A DNA stretch of 64,000 bases from Curtobacterium sp. MCBA15_009 (GTDB lineage Bacteria > Actinomycetota > Actinomycetes > Actinomycetales > Microbacteriaceae): assembly GCF_001864895.1 (NCBI RefSeq), contig NZ_MJGO01000037.1, forward strand, positions 232,759 to 296,758, in the 5' to 3' direction. The first letter of the stretch is position 1. Every line of letters starts with the position of its first letter. Below, piece by piece: positions 53,246 to 62,634 of this stretch. Position numbers and translations under genes: made by a program. The notes below the pieces were generated by a model that did no database searches, had not been told where the DNA came from, and saw only the letters and a program-made list of their open reading frames with translations.

Positions 53246-53879
53246 GGATACCTCTCGAGATGGTCAGGCGGCCGAGGCCGATGAGGAGCAGGTCGAGGAC
53301 GAAGGCGATCAGGACGACGCCGACCACCCCGACGACCACGGAGTACAGGGCGTTCGCACCGCCGAGGCGCGAGAGTCCGGAGAAGATGAAGCCGCCGAGC
53401 CCGGGGCCGAGCGCGTAGGCGGCGATCGCGGCGATGCCCATCACCATCTGCGCGGACACACGGACGCCGCTGAGGATGATCGGCCACGCCATCGGCAGTT
53501 CGACCTGCACGAGCGTGCGGAACCGGCTCATGCCGATCCCCCGCGCCGACTCGACGACCGTCGGCGGGATCTCGGCGAGCCCGACGACCGCGTTGCGCAG
53601 GATCGGCAGGGCGGCGAAGAACACCACGGTGACGACCGACGGCAGGACGCCGAAGCCGAGCGGCACGATGAGCAGACCGATGACGGCGAACGACGGCAGG
53701 GTCAGTCCGATGGCCGACACCCCGTTCGCGATCCCGGTCAGCCGGGGGCTGCGGTAGACGAGTGTGGCGAGCACCACGGCGATGACCGTGGCGAGCACCG
53801 TGCACTGGGCCACCAGTGAGAAGTGCTGCCACGATGCGAACCAGATCTGGCTCCATCGCTCCACGACGTACTGGAACAC
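53232..53879 (-). CDS. Osmoprotectant ABC permease 1
   Basis: 215 residues with five membrane helices and the EAA loop TVVESARGIGMSRFRTLVQVELPMAWP (about 108-134). First gene of the operon; the GTG is preceded by GGAAGGGGAG. It pairs with the second permease. Together with ATPase and binding protein it is a complete OpuC-type importer. Confidence 0.92.
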   Translation of the reverse strand: MFQYVVERWSQIWFASWQHFSLVAQCTVLATVIAVVLATLVYRSPRLTGIANGVSAIGLTLPSFAVIGLLIVPLGFGVLPSVVTVVFFAALPILRNAVVGLAEIPPTVVESARGIGMSRFRTLVQVELPMAWPIILSGVRVSAQMVMGIAAIAAYALGPGLGGFIFSGLSRLGGANALYSVVVGVVGVVLIAFVLDLLLIGLGRLTISRGIRVQH

Positions 53880-54087
53880 GGGTGGGTGCTCCCCTTCCGG
53901 TCGGCCGAACTGCCCACGGATCGGGGCACGAACCCGGCCGAGGCTACGCAGCAGAGCAGGCGCTTGTACAACCGGGATCGGCGGATCCGCGCGGATCCTG
54001 CACGATCACCCAGACAGGAAGCCCCGGTCAGGAGGGGTGGGTCGGCGCCACCCTGGGAGAACGGTAACGATCGTGAGGCGGCGTCGG
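53880..54087. promoter_or_regulatory. Promoter region of the osmoprotectant operon
   Basis: 208 bp without a gene. On the minus strand TAGCCT (53946-53941) is a candidate -10, with TTGTAC (53971-53966, spacing 19) or GTACAA (53969-53964, spacing 17) as -35. Upstream is a perfect 16-bp palindrome GGATCCGCGCGGATCC (53983-53998), a possible operator. The leader of about 55 nt carries the Shine-Dalgarno of the first permease. The rest (54000-54087) shows nothing supported. Confidence 0.5.
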
Positions 54088-54780
54088 CTACGCGTGCAAC
54101 CCGCGGAGGCCGGCGCGCTCGGCGATGTCGGCGAGGTGCTCGCGCCAGGCGGCCCACTCCTCGGTGGTCTTCTCGGCCAGGTTGCCGTCGCCGTCACCGG
54201 CCAGGCCGTCGAGCATCTCGCGCACGATGTCCGCGTGCCCCGCGTGCCGGGCGGTCTCGTACGCCATGTGCACGAGGATCCGGTGCAGCGTGACCTCGCG
54301 GTGCTCCTCGGGCCACCACGGGACCGTGCCGCGGGCGTCGAGGTCGAGCGCGTCGATGGTCGCGTCGGCGTGCGCGGCGCTGCGGTGGTGGAAGGCGACG
54401 ACGTCGTCGAGGGTCTCGTCGGCTGCGGCGTACATGTCGGACCCGTCCTCGGCGTCGAGCCACGCAGGGGCGTCCGGCAGCGGCCGCCCGAAGACCGCAC
54501 CGAAGTACCCGGCCTGCACCCCCGCGACGTGCTTCACCAGGCCGAGCACGTTCGTGCCGGTCGGCGTCACCGGCCACCGCGCCTGCCGCTCGGCCAGGCC
54601 GTCGAGCTTCGCGAGCAGGGCGGCGCGGTGCTTCTGCAGGTAGCGGTGCAGCGTCTGCTTGACGGCCGCGGCGTCGGGGTGCGGCGTCGAGCCCTCGTCG
54701 GACAGCACCGCGTTGCCGCTCGACGCCGGACCGCCGGCCGTGGCGGGGTGGACCTCGGGGACGGCGTCGGCGCTGCTCAT
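54088..54780 (-). CDS. DinB-family (DUF664-like) protein
   Basis: 230 residues: LHRYLQKHRAALLAKLDGL, TPTGTNVLGLVKHVAGVQAGYFG and HRILVHMAYETARHAGHADIVREMLDG are the helical DinB-like domain with its metal His pattern. Relatives include thiol transferases using mycothiol, but the substrate here is not clear. The ATG overlaps the stop of the DUF6197-like gene; CACGAT also ends 7 nt upstream. Confidence 0.85.
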   Translation of the reverse strand: MSSADAVPEVHPATAGGPASSGNAVLSDEGSTPHPDAAAVKQTLHRYLQKHRAALLAKLDGLAERQARWPVTPTGTNVLGLVKHVAGVQAGYFGAVFGRPLPDAPAWLDAEDGSDMYAAADETLDDVVAFHHRSAAHADATIDALDLDARGTVPWWPEEHREVTLHRILVHMAYETARHAGHADIVREMLDGLAGDGDGNLAEKTTEEWAAWREHLADIAERAGLRGLHA

Positions 54781-55388
54781 GCCCTCGATCGTGCCACCTG
54801 TCCGTCGCGCAGGCGCGTCGACTCCTGCACGGCCACGCGTTCCGCGGTGAGCAGGAGCCCCGCCACGTCGGTCGAGGTCCGCGTGGACGCGTCGTTCCAG
54901 CTCGTCAGGTCCCGCACGCGGCCCATCCGGACGTCGGGTGCCGGGCACCACAGCACCGGGGTGCCCTCGTCCGCCGCGAGCGCGTGCCAGACGAGGTCGA
55001 GCGCGTGCTGCACCCGCGGGGAGTGCACGGCGTGCGGCCCGCCGGCGGCCGACACGACGGCCCCGACCAGGCAGGCGCCCACGAGCGGACGGCCCTGCAC
55101 GTCGAGCGCGGCGGCGCTGGTCGCGGTGCGGGTCCGGCCGCGCTCGTCGACGTAGGTGAACCAGGCGTGCTGGATCCAGCCGCGCTCGACGACGCCACGT
55201 GCCTCGGAGAGCAGGTGGCCGAGCTCGCCGAGTTCGCGGATGCGGTCGTCGACCCGGCGGGCGCGTGCCGCGGCACGGCGGTCGCCCCAGCGGTCGAGGA
55301 CACCGCGGAGACCGGTGCGGGCGGGTCGGGTGGGGGCGGGAGAGGCGTCGGTGGCGACGTCGTGCTGGACGCGGAACTCGAGGGTCAT
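54777..55388 (-). CDS. DUF6197-like protein
   Basis: 203 residues, soluble. The C-terminal SWNDASTRTSTDVAGLLLTAERVA matches the WND..RT..EV..LL pattern of DUF6197; the middle (LVGACLVGAVVSAAGG) is a weakly hydrophobic helix. Function unknown. The ATG has GGAGGGG upstream, so it heads a two-gene operon with the DinB-type gene. Confidence 0.6.
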   Translation of the reverse strand: MTLEFRVQHDVATDASPAPTRPARTGLRGVLDRWGDRRAAARARRVDDRIRELGELGHLLSEARGVVERGWIQHAWFTYVDERGRTRTATSAAALDVQGRPLVGACLVGAVVSAAGGPHAVHSPRVQHALDLVWHALAADEGTPVLWCPAPDVRMGRVRDLTSWNDASTRTSTDVAGLLLTAERVAVQESTRLRDGQVARSRA

Positions 55389-55613
55389 GATGGCCCCTCC
55401 GATCGGCTGTGCACGGATGGTGAGGAGACGATAGCCCCGCGGGGAGCCAGCCGTCCAGCACTTCGTCCTTGCCCGTCTCCCGCGAACTGGGGCCGGTGCG
55501 GGGCCGCGGTCCCTGCGTATCCTCGAGGGAGCGGTGACGCGGGTGTGACCCTGGGGGGACCCGCGTCGCTGGGCGCTCGGGACGCGTTCGGCCTGGTGCC
55601 CTACGGTTCCCGC
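55389..55613. promoter_or_regulatory. Divergent intergenic region with a GC stem
   Basis: 225 bp. A 9-bp perfect stem GACGCGGGT / ACCCGCGTC (55536-55544 and 55559-55567) with a 14-nt loop lies 47 bp before the plus-strand gene; its role is unknown. TACGGT (55602-55607) is the leaderless -10 of that gene. Confidence 0.4.
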
Positions 55614-56057
55614 ATGGACGGATGGCGGAACCCCGCACGCTGGGCCCGGACCGGGCGGTGGCTGCTGCTGCCGATCGCGGTGCTCGACTGGGTCGCGCTC
55701 GCCCCGCAGACGGTCGTCGTGCTCGCGTTCCTGCTCGCCGTCGTCGGGATCGCCGGGATGGCGGCCGCACTCGTCGTCGCCCTGCTCCGGCGGGGCCGCG
55801 GCGCGACGGCCGCGGTCGGTGTCGTGATGCTGCTCGGCGGTCTCGTCGTGTTCGGGCTCGACCCGTTCCCGGGGTCGTTCCCGCTCGTCGACCCGTGGTG
55901 GCCCGAGGCGATCACCCAGCCGCAGCGCGTCGGCAGCGCCTACTGGCAGCTCGCCGGGCTCGGCGTCTGGTTGTCCGGGCTGGCCGCGCTCGCGACGCTG
56001 CTCGTGGTCTCGCTGACGGGTGCCCCGCGCGGGCGGGAGCTCCCGCCGCGCCGCTGA
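55614..56057 (+). CDS. Small polytopic membrane protein
   Basis: 147 residues with four predicted membrane helices (about 17-35, 38-60, 66-84 and 108-130) and a Pro/Trp-rich loop (DPFPGSFPLVDPWWPE). Family not recognised. TACGGT ends 6 nt before the ATG. Confidence 0.65.
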   Translation: MDGWRNPARWARTGRWLLLPIAVLDWVALAPQTVVVLAFLLAVVGIAGMAAALVVALLRRGRGATAAVGVVMLLGGLVVFGLDPFPGSFPLVDPWWPEAITQPQRVGSAYWQLAGLGVWLSGLAALATLLVVSLTGAPRGRELPPRR

Positions 56058-56117
56058 CCGCACCGCGACGGGAGCAGTACCGCCCCGACGGCATCGGCGC
56101 CGGCGCCGGCATCGGCA

Positions 56118-57275
56118 TCAGCGCCGGGTGAGGACCACGAGCGTGACGTCGTGCGCCGGTTCACCGGCGGGCAGCAGGGTCCGGACGTGGTCGACGACCG
56201 CGGCACCGTCCGGCGCGGACCGGACGAGGTCGGCGAGGGCGTCCAGGTGGCCGATGCCGTCGAGTGCGAGGACGCCCGGCGTGCAGATCGCGAGCCGGTC
56301 GCCGGGACCGAGGTCGAGCGCCCCGGACGAGCGCGGGACGGCGTCGGGCTGCAGGCCCATCGGCAGGTCGAGCGAGTGCAGCGCCCGGCTGCTGCCGTCG
56401 GCCCGGACGAGCACCGCGAGTCCGTGCCCGGCGTCGGCGAAGTCGGCGTGACCCGACGTCGTGTCGAGCCGCAGGTGGAAGAGCGAGCCGACGGCGCCGC
56501 CGGTCGACAGGTCGGAGGTGACCTGCGCCTCCAGTCCGGCGACCGCGTCGGGCAGGGCGGTGTCCGTGCGGGCGACCACGGCGCCGCGCACCGCGGCCGC
56601 GAGCAGCCCGGCGGCGCGCCCCGGAGCGGACACGCGGCCGACCGTGACGTGCAGGACGTCCTCGGCGACGAGGCGCCAGTCGGCGACGTCGCCGCCGCCG
56701 TCCTCGCGCTGCGCCACCAGCGTGGCCAGGTCGTGGCCGGGCACGACGACCGGCTCCGGCACGAGCCCGTCGAGCACCCGGCGCACCCGGCCGCGGTCGA
56801 TCGCCTGGCCGAGCTCGCGTTCCGCCCACCGGGCGAGGTCGCCGAGCAGGGCGAGGTCCTCGTCGGAGAACGTCCGCGGGGCCGCGTCCATGATGCAGAG
56901 GGTGCCGACCCGGGTGCCGTCGAGCATGGACAGGGGCGCGCCCGCGTAGAAGCGGATGCCCTCGTCCGTGACGGCGGGCATGTGGCGGAACCGCTCGTCG
57001 AGGACGGTGTCCGGCACGACGAGCGGTTCGGGCGTGAGCACCGTCGTCGCGCAGAACACCCACTCGGCCGGGACGCTCTGCCCCTGGTTCCAGCCCTGGG
57101 TGGACTGCGCGGTGACGAGTCCGTCGTGCACCAGGTTGAGGAAGCTCAGCGGCACGCCGAAGGCCTCCTGCGTCATCCGCGTGATCCGGTCGAAGCGTTC
57201 CTCCGGGCCGCTGCCGAGGACGCCGAGCGCCTCGACGACGGCGGCTCGGCGCGCTGCGGACTCCAGGTCGGTCAT
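56118..57275 (-). CDS. GAF domain protein with a degenerate PP2C/SpoIIE phosphatase domain
   Basis: 385 residues. GAF domain 20-160 (SFLNLVHDGLVTAQSTQGW, APLSMLDGTRVGTLCIMD). Residues 175-385 follow the SpoIIE/PP2C phosphatase order, but of the four metal-binding Asp positions only Asp196 (GGDVADW) and Asp376 (HDVTLVVL) are seen: GDVS has become GRVS (Arg214) and TDG has become TPG (Pro333). It is probably an inactive phosphatase used as a binding or signalling domain. The ATG overlaps the ThuA stop. Confidence 0.78.
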   Translation of the reverse strand: MTDLESAARRAAVVEALGVLGSGPEERFDRITRMTQEAFGVPLSFLNLVHDGLVTAQSTQGWNQGQSVPAEWVFCATTVLTPEPLVVPDTVLDERFRHMPAVTDEGIRFYAGAPLSMLDGTRVGTLCIMDAAPRTFSDEDLALLGDLARWAERELGQAIDRGRVRRVLDGLVPEPVVVPGHDLATLVAQREDGGGDVADWRLVAEDVLHVTVGRVSAPGRAAGLLAAAVRGAVVARTDTALPDAVAGLEAQVTSDLSTGGAVGSLFHLRLDTTSGHADFADAGHGLAVLVRADGSSRALHSLDLPMGLQPDAVPRSSGALDLGPGDRLAICTPGVLALDGIGHLDALADLVRSAPDGAAVVDHVRTLLPAGEPAHDVTLVVLTRR

Positions 57276-58048
57276 GCCCCCTGTCTACCCGCACCGTCCG
57301 TCAGGAACCAGTCCCGCGGGTGGGGGTCGGCGGTGAGTTCGCGTCGCCCGGACACGGGGGCGGCCCACCGTGCGGCGTTCGACAGCACCCGACGGATGTC
57401 CGGGTGGTGGTACACCGGGTACTCCTGGTCGCCGGGCGAGAAGTAGAACACCCGGCCGAGGCCGCGTCGGTACGCGACGCCCGAACGGAAGACCTCGCCG
57501 CCGGCGAAGGTCGACAGGAAGACCTCCTCGTCGGGACGGGGGACGTCGAAGTACTCGCCGTACATCTCCTGGCGGTCGATGACGATCGGGTGCGGGACGC
57601 CCGCGGCGATCGGGTGCTCGGGCGCGATCGTCCAGACGAGCTCGCGCTCGCCGTCGTTGCGCCACTTCAGCGAGCAGGTCGTGCCCATCAGGCGCTTGAA
57701 CGGCTTGGAGTAGTGGCCGGAGTGCAGCACGACGAGGCCCATGCCCGCGTGCACGGCGTCGACGACCAGGTCGACCACGGCGTCGCTCACCTCGTCGTGG
57801 GCGGCGTGCCCCCACCAGAACAGCACGTCGGTGGCGGCGAGGCGCTCGGCGGTGATGCCGTGGTCGGGTTCCTGCAGGGTCGCGGTCGAGACGTCGGCGT
57901 CCGGCAGGTGCTCGCGCAGGCCGTCGGCGACGACGGTGTGGATGCCGTGCGGGTAGTGCTCGACGACCGTCGCGTCACCGCGGGTCTCGTGCACGTTCTC
58001 GTTCCAGACGACGATGTGCAGGTCACGGGGCTCGGTCGGCGTCGACAT
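57272..58048 (-). CDS. ThuA-domain protein (trehalose utilisation type)
   Basis: 258 residues with the class I glutamine-amidotransferase-like ThuA fold: VVWNENVHE, DVLFWWGHAAHDEV, GMGLVVLHSGHYSKPFKRLMGT and GRVFYFSPGDQEYPVYHHP. Relatives take part in disaccharide metabolism, perhaps as sugar-modifying enzymes, but no catalytic role is settled. It is coupled (ATGA) to the GAF/PP2C-like gene. TAGCGT ends 7 nt before the ATG. Confidence 0.88.
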   Translation of the reverse strand: MSTPTEPRDLHIVVWNENVHETRGDATVVEHYPHGIHTVVADGLREHLPDADVSTATLQEPDHGITAERLAATDVLFWWGHAAHDEVSDAVVDLVVDAVHAGMGLVVLHSGHYSKPFKRLMGTTCSLKWRNDGERELVWTIAPEHPIAAGVPHPIVIDRQEMYGEYFDVPRPDEEVFLSTFAGGEVFRSGVAYRRGLGRVFYFSPGDQEYPVYHHPDIRRVLSNAARWAAPVSGRRELTADPHPRDWFLTDGAGRQGA

Positions 58049-58200
58049 GCCCGCCACGCTACTGGACACCGTCGTCCACGGTCCGGTGATCGACCCTGGC
58101 GTTTCCTGATCGTTTCGCCTACCTTGTGATCACGAACGCGCAGAGCGGCGGTGCCAGGGGCGCCGGACGACCGCCCGCGCCGAGGACAGGGGTCCGCTCG

Positions 58201-59625
58201 ATGCTGCACCGCACGATCCTCACCGTCGCCGCCGCGACCGTGATCGCTCTCGCCGTCCCGACCACCGCGGCGGCCTCGCCCGGTGGTCACCCGTCCACCT
58301 CGACCGTGCGGTACACGGCGAGCGACGCGGTCATCGCGAACCCCTCCCGCGGGTTCGACCACACCACCGAGACCCACTACCGCGCCGACGGCACCGGGTA
58401 CACGCCGCTCGACGCGACCACCCTGGCCGGGTACCGCGACGAGGGCGTGACGCAGATCGTCCGCGTCTTCTACATGGAGGCCTTCGTCGACCAGTGGCAC
58501 CTCAGCCGCGCCTGGCTCCGGCTCGTGCAGCACGACTACGACACCGCCCGCGACGCCGGCATCGGGGTCATCACCCGCTTCGCCTACGTGCAGGGCGGCG
58601 ACTACCCGTACACGGCGCCGTACGGCGACGCCGACCTGCCGACCGTGCTCGCCCACATCGAGCAGCTCACCCCGACGCTCCGCCGGAACACCGACGTCAT
58701 CCCGACCCTGCAGCAGGGCTTCATCGGTCTCTGGGGCGAGGGCTACTACACCGACCACTTCGCCAGCGACCCGGCGAACCCGGGCGTCCTGACCGAGGCG
58801 GACAAGACCGCGCGTCGCCAGGTGGTCCGCGCCGAACTCCGGGCGCTGCCGTCCTCGCGTTCGATCCAGGTCCGCACGATGCAGATGAAGCAGGACGCCC
58901 TGCGCACGCCGTCCGGCACCGCCGGGGCGCTCACCCCCGCGCAGGCGCACGACGGGTCGGCAGCGGCACGGATCGGGCACCACAACGACTGCTTCCTGGC
59001 GTCCCCCGACGACTTCGGCACGTTCCTGAGCGACCCGCTGTCGCTCGACCAGGACTACCTGGCCGCCGAGTCGCGGTACGTCCCCGTCGGCGGGGAGACC
59101 TGCGCCGTGAACGCCCCGCGCTCGGAGTACCCGTCGGCCTCGGCCGAGATGGCCCGGTACCACTACAGCTACCTCAACCTCGACTACAACCGGGACGTCC
59201 TCGCCACCTGGGGCGCCGAGGGCGTGCGGGACGCCGCGAAGAAGCTCGGCTACCGGTTCACGATGACCTCGAGCACCGTCACGTCCGGGCGCTCCGCCGC
59301 GGTGTCCGTCACCCTGCGGAACGACGGCTGGGCGGCGCCGTACAACACCCGTCCGGTCGACCTCGTCCTGACGGACGGCCGCCGCGCCGTGACCGTGCCG
59401 ACCCGCGCCGACGCCCGCGACTGGCAGCCCGGGCGGTCCGTGACCGTCTCCGCGTCGCTGCGCGGGGTCCCGCGGGGCACCTGGCACGTCGCGCTGGCCC
59501 TGCCGGCACCCGAACGGACGATCGCCGACGACCCGGCGTTCGCCATCCGCACCGCGAACGTCGGCACGTGGGACGCCCGCACCGGTGTGAACCGGCTCGG
59601 GCAGACGGTCACCGTCCGGCGCTGA
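58201..59625 (+). CDS. Secreted DUF4874/DUF4832 protein
   Basis: 474 residues. Signal peptide: LTVAAATVIALAVPTTAAA with cleavage near residue 26. N-terminal DUF4874 shows ANPSRGFDHTTETHY and VIPTLQQGFIGLWGEGYY; the C-terminal half is the DUF4832 part, with an Ig-like end. Such pairs look like TIM-barrel glycan-active proteins; activity unproven. GAGGACAGGGG precedes the ATG, and TACCTT (58117-58122) is a plausible -10 giving a leader of about 70 nt. Confidence 0.8.
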   Translation: MLHRTILTVAAATVIALAVPTTAAASPGGHPSTSTVRYTASDAVIANPSRGFDHTTETHYRADGTGYTPLDATTLAGYRDEGVTQIVRVFYMEAFVDQWHLSRAWLRLVQHDYDTARDAGIGVITRFAYVQGGDYPYTAPYGDADLPTVLAHIEQLTPTLRRNTDVIPTLQQGFIGLWGEGYYTDHFASDPANPGVLTEADKTARRQVVRAELRALPSSRSIQVRTMQMKQDALRTPSGTAGALTPAQAHDGSAAARIGHHNDCFLASPDDFGTFLSDPLSLDQDYLAAESRYVPVGGETCAVNAPRSEYPSASAEMARYHYSYLNLDYNRDVLATWGAEGVRDAAKKLGYRFTMTSSTVTSGRSAAVSVTLRNDGWAAPYNTRPVDLVLTDGRRAVTVPTRADARDWQPGRSVTVSASLRGVPRGTWHVALALPAPERTIADDPAFAIRTANVGTWDARTGVNRLGQTVTVRR

Positions 59626-59663
59626 CGCCGGTTCCCCAGGCGGGGTGCGGAACGATGACGGGC

Positions 59664-60116
59664 ATGACGCCTCGATCCCTGTTCCGCGCCCTCGCCGTCG
59701 CGGAACTCGTGACCTGGACCATGCTGCTCGTGGGCATGCTCATGAAGTACGCGCTCGGACTCGGTGACCTGCCCGTCCGCATCGGCGGGAGCGTGCACGG
59801 GTTCGTCTTCCTGGCCTACCTCGTCGTGACGACGGTGGTCGCGGTGAACCAGCGCTGGTCGGTCGGCACCCTCGTGCTCGGCTGGGCGAGCGCCGTCGTG
59901 CCGTACGCGACCGTCCCGTTCGAGGTCGCGGTCGCCCGGCGCGGCATGCTCGAGGGGCCCTGGCGCCGCTCGCCCGACGCGCGGTCGGGGGCCTGGGACC
60001 GCCTGCTGTTCGTCGTGGTGCGGCACCCGTGGCTCGCCGCCGGCGTCGGCGTCGTCGCGGTCGCCCTGGTCTTCGCGGTGCTGCTCGCCGTCGGGCCGCC
60101 GGTCCCGCGCGGCTGA
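59664..60116 (+). CDS. DUF3817 membrane protein
   Basis: 150 residues. The DUF3817 domain has LFRALAVAELVTWTMLLVGMLMKY and a VHGFVFLAYLVVTTVVA helix; four helices in all, with a basic loop before the last. Function unknown. AACGAT ends 7 nt before the chosen ATG; an ATG three codons upstream is possible. Confidence 0.85.
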   Translation: MTPRSLFRALAVAELVTWTMLLVGMLMKYALGLGDLPVRIGGSVHGFVFLAYLVVTTVVAVNQRWSVGTLVLGWASAVVPYATVPFEVAVARRGMLEGPWRRSPDARSGAWDRLLFVVVRHPWLAAGVGVVAVALVFAVLLAVGPPVPRG

Positions 60117-60142
60117 CGCGCGCGGCGGCGCAGCGCCGCCGA

Positions 60143-60193
60143 GTGAGCAGAAGACGACGGGTCCGCGGACGGGACCCGACGTCTTCTGCTCAC
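60143..60193. repeat. Interspersed palindrome, family A, copy 2
   Basis: Same arms as copy 1, 16 of 17 matching (60143-60159 and 60177-60193), with an unrelated 17-bp loop. The flanking TCGATGT is also shared. It lies between convergent genes, 31 bp before a family B palindrome. Confidence 0.85.
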
Positions 60194-60224
60194 TCGATGT
60201 GGTGGTCGCGACCACGGACAGAAA

Positions 60225-60256
60225 GGAGGCCCGGTGCCAGCTGGCACCGGGCCTCC
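60225..60256. terminator. Palindrome family B, copy 3
   Basis: A perfect 32-bp palindrome, arm GGAGGCCCGGTGCCAG and its complement with no loop, 19 bp after the stop of the isocitrate dehydrogenase gene. Probably its terminator. It continues into CCCGTCCGT like the other copies. Confidence 0.75.
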
Positions 60257-60274
60257 CGTCCGTCGTCGGCGCGG

Positions 60275-62485
<2,211 letters not shown>

Positions 62486-62634
62486 GCTGGCGGGTACTCC
62501 CTTGTTCGACCGTCGGTACGTCCACGGTACTCGTGGCGCAGGATGTCTCGACATCAAGATACATGGGGGTGCTCTGCGCCGCCCCGACACGTTCCCACCG
62601 CCCCCGACGGCCGGTGGGGTGCCACCCTGGAACG
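62486..62634. promoter_or_regulatory. Divergent icd / antiporter control region with dyad
   Basis: 149 bp. The imperfect dyad TCTCGACATCAAGA (62546-62559) is centred in an ATGT..ACAT frame at 62543-62564. It lies about 60-80 bp upstream of icd and about the same from the antiporter GTG. CACCCT (62623-62628) precedes the antiporter start by 6 nt. Confidence 0.55.
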
